A DNA stretch of 5,245 bases from Planctomycetota bacterium. GTDB taxonomy: Bacteria > Planctomycetota > GCA-002687715 > DRQF01. The translations under genes and the position numbers were made by a program. Under the pieces are notes generated by a model that did not search any database, was not told where the DNA came from, and saw only the letters and a list, made by a program, of their open reading frames with translations. Numbering within the stretch: the stretch's first letter is position 1; each line of letters opens with the position of its first letter. This document shows, piece by piece, positions 1-5,245 of the stretch. The DNA is taken from assembly GCA_024275615.1 (NCBI GenBank), contig JAJRYU010000474.1:1-5245 (forward strand), read 5' to 3'.

Positions 1-955
1 CCTCCTCAAGCCATGCTTCTCTTGCGGATGCCAAGTCGCGCTGCATCATCTTTGCGGTCTTTCGCTCCGTGCCTCCTGGGACTTTTCCGGAAACCGGAAA
101 AAGGAGAGTATCTCGCGAAATCCCCGGTTTCTTCAGGAGCCATGAGCGAAGTCGCTCAACAACGATTGGGTGGAGAACCTGAATGTCGGTTCGTTTTCGC
201 TTGCTGTAGGTGGCTTCGACCGTAACGGTCTGGGGATCGTTGTCAAAATCGAAGGAGGAGAGCGTGAGGCTTCCGATTTCACCTTTGCGAAAACCGGTCC
301 ACGATGCAAGGAGATAGAGCAAAGCCCGGTCTTCTCCGGGAATGCTCTCGATGGGCTTCCCCTTCTCCGCAGCATCGAGAAGCCAAGAGAACTCTTCGTT
401 CGTCAAGGCCCGGCGGTCGTGACGTCTATCAGTCTGGACGTTCAACATCGAGCAAGTTTCAAGCGGGTCATCAGAAAGTCGCTTTGTTCGAACCAGCCAG
501 CGGGTGAACTGTTTCATTGAGCGAAGGTAATGATTGCTGGTTTGCTTTCCGAGCCCCTCGGAGCGAAACAGACTGAGCTGCGACTCGACGTCGTGAGCAT
601 CGATATCGGAGATGAATTTGAAATCAGAGCCTTCCGTGATTCGATCAACTCGTCTTGTGACTTCGACAATCTGTTTTTCAGAGACATCCTTGTTTGAAAG
701 ATGCTCTTTGAAAGCAGCCAAGTGCTCCGCAATGGGCTGCTTCTTCGCCTCAGCCAGAGCCTCCTTCAAGGGCTCTTTGAGGCCTGCTCGAATTTGGCGA
801 GCTTCCTCTTCGAGCTTGGAAGCGAGCCGCTCCGTCTCCGACTTATCGGAATATCCTTTTCGAGTGCTACGCTTCCCGTTGTGATCGGTGTAGCCGATAT
901 ACCAGGGGGCGCGTCTCTTGCCCTTGTCTTGGGCTCTCTTGTAAACCGTTGCCAT
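1..955 (-). CDS. Tyrosine recombinase / phage-type integrase (3' end cut by window edge)
   Basis: This is a site-specific DNA recombinase expected to catalyse insertion and excision of the element through a covalent phosphotyrosine intermediate. I translated 318 codons without a stop. Residues 1-60 form a basic arm-type DNA-binding region (KRAQDKGKRRAPWY near the start). Residues about 72-175 look like the SAM-like core-binding domain (a helical stretch with LRSMKQFTRWLV at 144-155). The catalytic domain starts near ALTNEEF (183-189). The catalytic Arg is R223 in WTGFRKGEIGSL, and the beta-hairpin Lys is probably K252 in TYSKRKRTDIQ. The HxxR, His/Trp and Tyr motifs should follow in roughly the next 80-100 residues, outside the window, so nothing suggests a broken gene. 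The ATG at 955 has GAGG at 962-965, 6 nt upstream. It lies 23 nt after the excisionase stop, so the two are probably co-transcribed. The N-terminal wording resembles integrases of Planctomycetes, from memory only. Confidence 0.93.
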   Translation of the reverse strand, partial: MATVYKRAQDKGKRRAPWYIGYTDHNGKRSTRKGYSDKSETERLASKLEEEARQIRAGLKEPLKEALAEAKKQPIAEHLAAFKEHLSNKDVSEKQIVEVTRRVDRITEGSDFKFISDIDAHDVESQLSLFRSEGLGKQTSNHYLRSMKQFTRWLVRTKRLSDDPLETCSMLNVQTDRRHDRRALTNEEFSWLLDAAEKGKPIESIPGEDRALLYLLASWTGFRKGEIGSLTLSSFDFDNDPQTVTVEATYSKRKRTDIQVLHPIVVERLRSWLLKKPGISRDTLLFPVSGKVPGGTERKTAKMMQRDLASAREAWLEE

Positions 956-978
956 AGCAAACCTCGCTTTCTTTGAGA

Positions 979-1203
979 TCATTCTTTACGGCAGCCCACC
1001 TCAGGGCAACCTCTTGAAATCCAGTCATCGACTTCATCAAGACGCCAGCGCGTCGCACCGCCAATCTTGAGCGGCTCCACAATTTGTCCGCTAGCTCGAA
1101 GTCTCCAGAGAGTTCGAGTCGAGATCTGGAGCATCTCTGCAAGCTCTTGGGCGGAGACGAGCGCCGGACGGCGCTCTGATGTGGAAGACTTGTTGTGTAT
1201 CAT
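979..1203 (-). CDS. AlpA/Xis-like helix-turn-helix protein (putative recombination directionality factor)
   Basis: This 74-residue protein probably binds DNA at the attachment site or its own promoter and steers the neighbouring integrase towards excision; some relatives act as transcriptional activators instead. Residues 15-64 match the MerR/AlpA-like excisionase fold (HTH_17 type). LVSAQELAEMLQISTRTLWR at 15-34 is the helix-turn-helix, IGGATRWRLDEVD at 47-59 is the wing plus third helix, and the domain closes with DWI at 60-62. The length is normal for the family. The ATG at 1203 follows AAAGGA (1211-1216) with a 7-nt spacer. The gene sits 24 nt after the PIN-like gene and 23 nt before the integrase, the classical position for an excisionase. 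The sequence supports the fold well. The role as directionality factor rests on this position. Confidence 0.88.
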   Translation of the reverse strand: MIHNKSSTSERRPALVSAQELAEMLQISTRTLWRLRASGQIVEPLKIGGATRWRLDEVDDWISRGCPEVGCRKE

Positions 1204-1227
1204 TTCGTTGTCCTTTCTTTTCTTGGC

Positions 1228-1689
1228 TCAGAGCGTGATGAATGAGTAAAGCGCTGTGAGAATCGCAAGAGTTCCGAAGACGATCAGCGCCCAGGGCGTT
1301 TCGATTACTTCAGTCGCAAGAGCTTCTGGAATGTCCTCGAAGAGGGCCTCCAGGCGATCAGCAATATCGCGGGCGTTCATTCCAAGTGGGATGTAAAGAA
1401 TTCCAGCGTGAGAACAGCCATCGTTGTGGAGCCCAATGAAATCCCGGTCATGAGTGACGATAATTCGGCGCTCACGTGTTGCGTATCGAAGCTGTGCGAT
1501 GTCTCTTGCGGAGATGAGCTTTGCTTGCCGAGTTGTCGTTACACTCAGGCCGCGACTTCGAATCGTCCGAGCTACGCAACCGCTGATGTTCTCATCGAGA
1601 TGAAAACGCGGCTGATCGCATGACACCGTGCCTTGGAGAAACTTAACACGTTTTCTCCTTTTTCGTTTTTTGGTTTTCGTTGCTGTCAT
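1228..1689 (-). CDS. PIN-like DUF5615-type protein with basic N-terminal tail and C-terminal membrane helix
   Basis: This 153-residue protein has a core (about 28-120) that matches the DUF5615 PIN-like (Mut7-C-related) family, many members of which are presumed toxin nucleases. Visible motifs are RFHLDENI (28-35) with acidic D32 and E33, RSRGLSVTTT (44-53), ARDIAQLRYA with D63, RRIIVTHDRDF (74-84) with acidic D81 and D83, and HAGILYIP (94-101). The acidic residues are the likely metal ligands by analogy with PIN domains. Before the core lies a strongly basic tail, KTKKRKRRKRVK (5-16), which may contact nucleic acid. After it comes a hydrophobic helix, residues 133-151 (ALIVFGTLAILTALYSFI), which reads as a single membrane span and is unusual for this family. 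I chose the ATG at 1689 because GGAAAG (1697-1702) lies 7 nt upstream; a start at 1746 would put the 1723-1744 palindrome inside the coding sequence. No DUF433-type antitoxin is visible beside it. Confidence 0.82.
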   Translation of the reverse strand: MTATKTKKRKRRKRVKFLQGTVSCDQPRFHLDENISGCVARTIRSRGLSVTTTRQAKLISARDIAQLRYATRERRIIVTHDRDFIGLHNDGCSHAGILYIPLGMNARDIADRLEALFEDIPEALATEVIETPWALIVFGTLAILTALYSFITL

Positions 1690-1767
1690 TTGACGTCTTT
1701 CCGTGTGGGAGGGCGATAAAGAGAGACAGCATCCATGCTGTCTCAAAAAAACCTGTGCGAAAACCTA
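1690..1767 (-). promoter_or_regulatory. Possible weak promoter region of the PIN-like/excisionase/integrase cassette
   Basis: This 78-nt spacer separates the small protein from the three-gene cassette. On the minus strand TTGAGA (end of the T7 run plus GAGA) could serve as a -35 box. About 19 nt later CTTTAT is a poor -10 match (3 of 6). The perfect dyad 1723-1744 would lie mostly in the promoter spacer, a natural place for an operator. The promoter match is weak and the genes may instead be transcribed from further upstream. Confidence 0.25.
1723..1744. repeat. Perfect 10-bp inverted repeat with 2-nt centre (operator or hairpin)
   Basis: The arms are GAGACAGCAT (1723-1732) and ATGCTGTCTC (1735-1744), separated by CC. 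Seven A residues follow on the plus strand (1745-1751), so on the transcribed minus strand a T7 run precedes the hairpin, and only the loosely U-rich UCUUUAU follows it. That order is wrong for a strong intrinsic terminator, although weak termination or transcript processing 24 nt after the small-protein stop is possible. Equally it may be a binding site for a dimeric repressor in front of the PIN-like gene. The repeat is certain; its role is inferred. Confidence 0.9.
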
Positions 1768-2031
1768 CTACTTACGACCAGCAGTTTGAATGAAGTCCAT
1801 CATCTGAGTTGAGACCTCAAGAACGTCAAAGACGTCGTCCAAAAAGAACGTCTTCGTGCTCAATGAGATGTCGAACCCACGAGGAGCACGCTCAAGCAAA
1901 ACCGAGTAATACAGCTTCCCCGTTTGGGAGCTATTGGCCCGGATATGACCAACAACGTTTCCGCTGTAGAACGATTTAACTCTGAGCGATTGCGCCCCGT
2001 TTGACTTCCTGCCGTGTTTCTGTCGTAACAT
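1768..2031 (-). CDS. Small conserved-looking hypothetical protein, 87 aa
   Basis: I cannot name this protein. It starts with a basic, Gln/Asn-rich tail (1-14), followed by strand-like segments (SLRVKSFYSG 15-24, VVGHIRA 26-32, KLYYSVLLERA 39-49, FDISLSTKTFF 53-63) and a C-terminal helix, LDDVFDVLEVSTQMMDFIQ (64-82). This pattern of four short strands, a Ser/Thr-Phe turn, a DD pair and a final amphipathic helix resembles small accessory proteins often found on mobile elements, of unknown function; a nucleic-acid-binding role would be a guess. The ATG at 2031 is preferred because GGAGG (2037-2041) lies 5 nt upstream. The in-frame ATGs at 2043 and 2079 lack a comparable site. It sits between the coupling ATPase (138 nt away) and the PIN-like gene (78 nt away), so it could be an independent unit or the partner of either neighbour. 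Confidence 0.72.
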   Translation of the reverse strand: MLRQKHGRKSNGAQSLRVKSFYSGNVVGHIRANSSQTGKLYYSVLLERAPRGFDISLSTKTFFLDDVFDVLEVSTQMMDFIQTAGRK

Positions 2032-2133
2032 AGTGTCCTCCATGTCACTTTTGGGTTTGTAGGTCCCGCATTCCGCCACAGATTTGTCACGTCCTGGCGG
2101 CCCACGGACGGTAAACCTCCCCTTCTCTCAACA

Positions 2134-2150
2134 CATACGTTCGCCGTATG
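2134..2150. repeat. Short inverted repeat after the coupling gene
   Basis: CATACG (2134-2139) and CGTATG (2145-2150) are perfect 6-bp arms around a 5-nt loop, 19 nt downstream of the coupling ATPase stop. On the minus strand no U-tract follows, so it is not a canonical terminator. It may be a small protein-binding dyad or an RNA end-protecting hairpin. Confidence 0.6.
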
Positions 2151-2156
2151 GCGGGA

Positions 2157-2166
2157 GGGGGGGGGG
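2157..2166. repeat. Homopolymeric G10 (C10 on the coding strand)
   Basis: There are ten consecutive G residues, preceded by GGGA, only 3 nt beyond the TAA of the coupling ATPase (2170-2172). Being outside the coding sequence, length changes would not shift that gene's frame, but the tract is a slippage-prone site and also a place where a sequencing or assembly length error is likely. Confidence 0.9.
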
Positions 2167-2169
2167 AAG

Positions 2170-4965
2170 TTATCGCATCTGAACGGTGCTGGAGGGCGCA
2201 CCGTTTTCTCTCTCGCCCGAGAGCGAGTGAAGTAGCTCCTTTGCTCGTGATTGGAAATCGAACGAATCATCATTTACGTCTATGGAAACAGCCGCAATTT
2301 TTGCGGCGTCTTGCTTTGGTCCAGGCGAAGGCAGCCTCTGCACGGGTTCTGCTTCGCGACCTCCGACAGCGAATGATCCGAGCTCGTTGTCCGCTTTCGG
2401 CCAGGGCGTTGTCATTCGTCTTTCGTATTCGGCTTTCGAGATTGGATACATCAGATCCACAGGAATCGTGTATCCGCCGAATTGGCTGTAGCCATCCGGC
2501 TGAACGACTTTGAGAAAGCAGCACAAGGGGTCGGCGGAAACATCGGTGACTTCGTTGCCCGTGTAGCGTGGTGCTGGAACGAATTGCGTTGATGTTGAGC
2601 TCTTGCCATCATCACTGGTGGAATATGACATTCGCTGTTCGAGCACTTCGTCCGAAGATTCGACGAGATAGCGTTTGTGCTCCAAGCTCACGCCGGTGAA
2701 ATCGATCTTGACGTTCGTGTTCTCTTCAACGATGTCCGAAATATCGAAGTCGTTGTTCTTCAGGTCCGAGATTGATTGGTGTGCAAGCAAGCACGATATC
2801 CCATAACTTCTTGCCTGCTGGAGAAAGATGTCGAGATCAGCGGATTGAATTCGCTGAAACTCGTCAATGAACGTATAGACCCGGTTCCCAGTTCCAGGCT
2901 CTCTGTCGGCGGCGGCTGTGAGCAGAGAGAACAGCGCCAGTTTGGCGACGGTCTGTACGGCGCTGACTTCCGTCAACGCTTGCAGGTGGAAGTACAGAAC
3001 CTGAGGCTCATCGAGCAGGCTGGGAACGTCGATGGCGTTCTCGACTACGTTGCCTGGCATCGTGGACGGCGAGATGTTCAGTTGATCTATCGAGGAGAGA
3101 GTATCGAGTGTCGCCATAAGGTGCCTTGCATCATCGAGGTCTTTCTTTGATCCGGGATAGAGCTCCGGAAACCTTCGAATGAACTCTTCAAGACGCTTGA
3201 AGGAATCAATCTCCGGGTGCTCAAGGTAGCTTCGCAGGACCAGTTGATGCATGGAGCCGAAATAGGCTTTCCCGTAGGTTTCTCCATGATAGAGCCCCAT
3301 CGCTTTCAGAAAGATCTCGGTCCGCTGATTGAGCGTGAGGTTGTCGCGAAAATGTGATTGGAGAAATGGATTGAATCCGAAGCTTGAGTGTCCGCGTTTA
3401 TTCGTAAACCACTTGAAGGGAAGTCCGGCTCGCTCAGCTTCAATGCGGCAGGTATTGAAAAGTGCCCGATCTCCTTTGAGATCAATCACAAGAATCGAGG
3501 AGTCCTGGTCACGACCGGCCATGCGGGTAAGCTGCACCAGCATTCGCATGATTGCGGTTGACGTTTTTCCCGAGCCGGATGCTCCTCGAATCACCGCGTG
3601 CGGGGCCAAACTTGCACGAGTCAGTAGGACGGGGATGTCGAGCCCTGGGAGTGCGTGCGTCCCCATCCAGAGGCTCTCTCGCTCCAACGCATCCTCAGAA
3701 TTCTGAAGCTTGGTGACATACCCTTCCCAGTCACTCTCGGTCATTGCGCCCAACGCTTCGAGCGACAGGATGAAGCGTTCTGCTCTTTCGATCGGGGTGA
3801 CAGCGACTGTTGAAAAAATGAGGAAGAACGAGAGCGCTGGCATAACGAGGCTTGCCGCGACCGAAACGATGGCGTTTCGCAGGAACAAAGACCAGTTTTT
3901 GTCGCCTGAGCCATAGAGTGCCTTGGTCCAGCCAAGAGGAGTCGTTTGAAGCTCCCCATAGCCGGAAGCTCGCAGCGATTCCAATTCATTCCAATGTTGT
4001 TGCTTCAAGTCCCACTGCCTCCGCGATGATTCCATTTCTTGCGTCGTGAGAGCAAAATCTCGGGAAAGCCTGTCCATTTTCGACTCAATCAGATGAGAGC
4101 CAAGCTTGGAGCGTTGAACAGCCAGATCTGCCCTCTCGCTTTCATACTGATTCGTTTTCTCTTCAAACGCATTTTTAGATTCCGCGATGAGTCCAGGGTC
4201 GGAAATCGCATTCGCAAACGGCTGGACGCTGCTCTTGAACATCAGCAGTGGGAAAAAGTTTGCGAGCGGAAGGGCCGTCATCGCAAGCAGAGTAAGAGTG
4301 CCGAGCAGAAGCACGTTTCTGTACGGTCGTTCCCCGACGGGGCTCTGGAAATTGTTTTCAAACTCAAACGGAACGTCTCTTGTAAACCAACATGCCAGCG
4401 CCGCAAAAAGCGACCGGGGAAAGCAAGGCTGTGTCCCGAATATTTTGCCGTCGGAGTCTCTTGCGCCGCACAGAGAAAAACCAAGCACGACAAGCAGGCA
4501 GACGCCAAGGACAGGCGAACCAAGGTTTCTGAACTGGGGTGCGATGGAACTAATCCAAAGTAGATAGAAGACACACCATCCGCCGACCAACACGGTAAGC
4601 CAGCCGGTCCCTGCACTGTCATAAAGTCCTTTCTGTGAGAGATACCCTTGCCGAATCTCGCTGGAGATTCTTGGAGAGGCCATCAGCCAAGTGATGTAAT
4701 GCTCGGCTATTTTCTTGGAGAGGGAGACGGCAACGACAACTGCCAAGGGAAAAAGGAGCAGCGGCACGATGTGCTGAAACTCAACGACGAGATAGAATCC
4801 AAAGGCGCAGAGTGAGACGATGGCTGATTTGGAAATGACTGCCCAGAATGCGGGAAGTTTGGGGCAAAGCCACTCTCTTCTGAACACGAGCTCTGACCAA
4901 GGGCGTATTGGAATGGCAGTGACATCGATTTCTGTGCGCTCAAGCGCTTCGCATGGACGTGGCAT
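2170..4965 (-). CDS. TraG/VirD4-like coupling ATPase, multi-pass membrane protein with coiled-coil insert
   Basis: This 931-residue protein probably acts as a type IV coupling protein, using ATP to bring DNA or protein substrates to a transfer channel at the inner membrane. About six hydrophobic spans are visible: 39-63, 64-82, 121-141, 150-167, 216-243 and 361-390. Between the last two, residues about 262-335 are charged, Gln/Glu-rich and coiled-coil-like. The motor domain follows, with Walker A GASGSGKT (461-468, K467), the VirD4-type ILVIDLKGD (491-499), Walker B VYTFIDEFQ (696-704; D701, E702) and LLAHQS (726-731) carrying the sensor Gln. The C-terminal tail (about 855-931) is polar and probably disordered. 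VirD4 proteins usually have two membrane spans and are shorter. The ATG at 4965 is chosen over upstream in-frame starts (ATG 4974, TTG 5070) for its ribosome site and lack of overlap. No other channel gene is in view, so a HerA/FtsK-like role outside conjugation remains possible. Confidence 0.85.
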   Translation of the reverse strand: MPRPCEALERTEIDVTAIPIRPWSELVFRREWLCPKLPAFWAVISKSAIVSLCAFGFYLVVEFQHIVPLLLFPLAVVVAVSLSKKIAEHYITWLMASPRISSEIRQGYLSQKGLYDSAGTGWLTVLVGGWCVFYLLWISSIAPQFRNLGSPVLGVCLLVVLGFSLCGARDSDGKIFGTQPCFPRSLFAALACWFTRDVPFEFENNFQSPVGERPYRNVLLLGTLTLLAMTALPLANFFPLLMFKSSVQPFANAISDPGLIAESKNAFEEKTNQYESERADLAVQRSKLGSHLIESKMDRLSRDFALTTQEMESSRRQWDLKQQHWNELESLRASGYGELQTTPLGWTKALYGSGDKNWSLFLRNAIVSVAASLVMPALSFFLIFSTVAVTPIERAERFILSLEALGAMTESDWEGYVTKLQNSEDALERESLWMGTHALPGLDIPVLLTRASLAPHAVIRGASGSGKTSTAIMRMLVQLTRMAGRDQDSSILVIDLKGDRALFNTCRIEAERAGLPFKWFTNKRGHSSFGFNPFLQSHFRDNLTLNQRTEIFLKAMGLYHGETYGKAYFGSMHQLVLRSYLEHPEIDSFKRLEEFIRRFPELYPGSKKDLDDARHLMATLDTLSSIDQLNISPSTMPGNVVENAIDVPSLLDEPQVLYFHLQALTEVSAVQTVAKLALFSLLTAAADREPGTGNRVYTFIDEFQRIQSADLDIFLQQARSYGISCLLAHQSISDLKNNDFDISDIVEENTNVKIDFTGVSLEHKRYLVESSDEVLEQRMSYSTSDDGKSSTSTQFVPAPRYTGNEVTDVSADPLCCFLKVVQPDGYSQFGGYTIPVDLMYPISKAEYERRMTTPWPKADNELGSFAVGGREAEPVQRLPSPGPKQDAAKIAAVSIDVNDDSFDFQSRAKELLHSLSGERENGAPSSTVQMR

Positions 4966-4973
4966 GACGGGCA

Positions 4974-4979
4974 TCCTTT
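4974..4979 (-). promoter_or_regulatory. Ribosome binding site deciding the coupling ATPase start
   Basis: AAAGGA on the minus strand ends 8 nt before the ATG at 4965, inside the 16-nt gap after the upstream gene's stop. It overlaps the ATG at 4974, ruling that codon out. The TTG at 5070 has its own purine-rich GGAGGAG about 9 nt upstream, but using it would force an 89-nt overlap with the upstream coding sequence. Confidence 0.65.
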
Positions 4980-4981
4980 CT

Positions 4982-5245
4982 TCATGTTGAGATAAGTAGC
5001 TGCGGCAGTTCGGGACAGACGTGGCAAGAGAGCGGTACGCGTCTCTCGCCGATTTTCGCGGCCTCCTCAATGGCCGTTTGCTCCTCCTTGGTTCCTGTAA
5101 GAAGTGCTACGAAGAACTTCTCCTGAAGTAGAAGCTCGCGGAACGCCTGGTTGACTTGGCGTTTTGCAACAACTCGTTTGCATTTCTTGATGAGCCTTGC
5201 TACCGAAGCACCGCAATCGACAACAACCGTTCCAAGTCGAAGCGA
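4982..5245 (-). CDS. C-terminal 87 residues of an unidentified protein upstream of the coupling ATPase (partial)
   Basis: The minus strand is open from the window edge to a TGA at 4982-4984. The fragment begins SLRLGTVVVDCGASVARL and ends with PELPQLLIST. In order it shows a hydrophobic strand ending in an acidic residue (GTVVVDCG), a Lys/Arg-rich helix (LIKKCKRVVAKRQVNQAFRELL), a second strand, KFFVALLTGT, a charged helix, KEEQTAIEEAAK, and a short tail with a CHVC pair. This alternating strand-helix pattern would suit an alpha/beta domain. It weakly recalls the C-terminus of replication-relaxation-type proteins that neighbour coupling ATPases in some elements, but I do not claim that identity. 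The stop lies 16 nt before the coupling ATPase start, so the two genes are very probably one operon. The N-terminus is outside the window. Confidence 0.7.
   Translation of the reverse strand, partial: SLRLGTVVVDCGASVARLIKKCKRVVAKRQVNQAFRELLLQEKFFVALLTGTKEEQTAIEEAAKIGERRVPLSCHVCPELPQLLIST

Larger units (their letters stand above)
2032..2169. other. Intergenic spacer between coupling ATPase and small protein
   Basis: This 138-nt stretch has no ORF I would defend. It contains the G10 run (2157-2166), a short hairpin (2134-2150) and a longer-range dyad with arms CCGCCA (2073-2078) and TGGCGG (2095-2100). It also holds a competing pair, CGTCC (2090-2094) with GGACG (2106-2110). No good sigma-70 promoter is seen on the minus strand, although the small protein needs a transcript from here or read-through. 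The mutually exclusive pairings could form structure in the leader of the small-protein mRNA. Confidence 0.5.

Noticed and set aside
170..520. Plus-strand open frame of 116 codons
   Set aside because: It is antisense to the integrase catalytic domain, which has clear motifs on the minus strand.
1723..1744. LexA-type SOS box
   Set aside because: The half-sites read ACAG then CTGT, the inverse of the CTGT-N8-ACAG order of the E. coli type.
1723..1751. Palindrome plus A-run as a strong intrinsic terminator
   Set aside because: On the plus strand the run after the hairpin is A, not T. On the minus strand the T-run precedes the hairpin and only a weak U-rich stretch follows.
1860..2273. Minus-strand open frame of 137 codons spanning the intergenic region
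   Set aside because: It overlaps both the end of the coupling gene and most of the 87-aa gene in another frame, and reads as compositionally odd. The 87-aa frame has the better ribosome site and patterned sequence.
4039..4563. Plus-strand open frame of 174 codons
   Set aside because: It lies wholly antisense to the coupling ATPase membrane/coiled-coil region. Its product is a basic, low-information sequence with no recognisable motif, as expected of a shadow frame.
4966..5070. N-terminal extension of the coupling ATPase from TTG at 5070
   Set aside because: It would overlap the upstream coding frame by 89 nt, and the added residues are not hydrophobic or domain-like. The ATG at 4965 has a well-placed AAAGGA.
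1..5245. CRISPR array, tRNA, rRNA or insertion sequence
   Set aside because: I saw no regularly spaced direct repeats, no cloverleaf-like sequence, and no transposase or terminal repeats.

Overview
All genes in this window read leftward (minus strand). They look like part of an integrative, probably conjugative or mobilisable, element. From right to left the order is: the C-terminal end of an unidentified gene (4982-5245, cut by the window edge); a large membrane-anchored TraG/VirD4-like coupling ATPase (2170-4965); an 87-residue small protein (1768-2031); a PIN-like DUF5615-type protein with a C-terminal membrane helix (1228-1689); an AlpA/excisionase-type helix-turn-helix protein (979-1203); and a tyrosine recombinase/integrase that runs off the left edge (1-955).

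The integrase is open for 318 codons without a stop. Its catalytic Arg and beta-hairpin Lys are present, while the His/Tyr C-terminal part lies outside the window. Its N-terminus (a basic arm with the pattern KRxxDKGKRRAPWYIGYxDxxGKR), the wording of the excisionase and the style of the small protein remind me of Planctomycetes (Rhodopirellula/Pirellulaceae-like) mobile elements. That is an impression from family memory, not a search result. By eye, base composition is near balanced and even across the genes.

The layout forms two blocks. The transfer block (partial gene and coupling ATPase, 16-nt gap) ends at 2170. It is followed by 138 nt without a convincing gene, holding a G10 homopolymer and short inverted repeats. 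The maintenance/excision block then holds the small protein, a perfect 10-bp inverted repeat, the PIN-like gene, the excisionase and the integrase, the last three separated by only 23-24 nt. The coupling ATPase would pump or recruit DNA at the membrane. The integrase and excisionase would insert and excise the element. The PIN-like protein, a family often seen as the toxin half of toxin-antitoxin pairs, sits directly upstream of the excision genes and could serve maintenance, defence or control of excision.

The most unusual points are the multi-pass membrane anchor with a long coiled-coil insert in the coupling ATPase, the PIN-like protein carrying both a very basic N-terminal tail and a C-terminal membrane helix with no DUF433-type partner visible, and the strong palindrome in front of the PIN/excisionase/integrase cassette.
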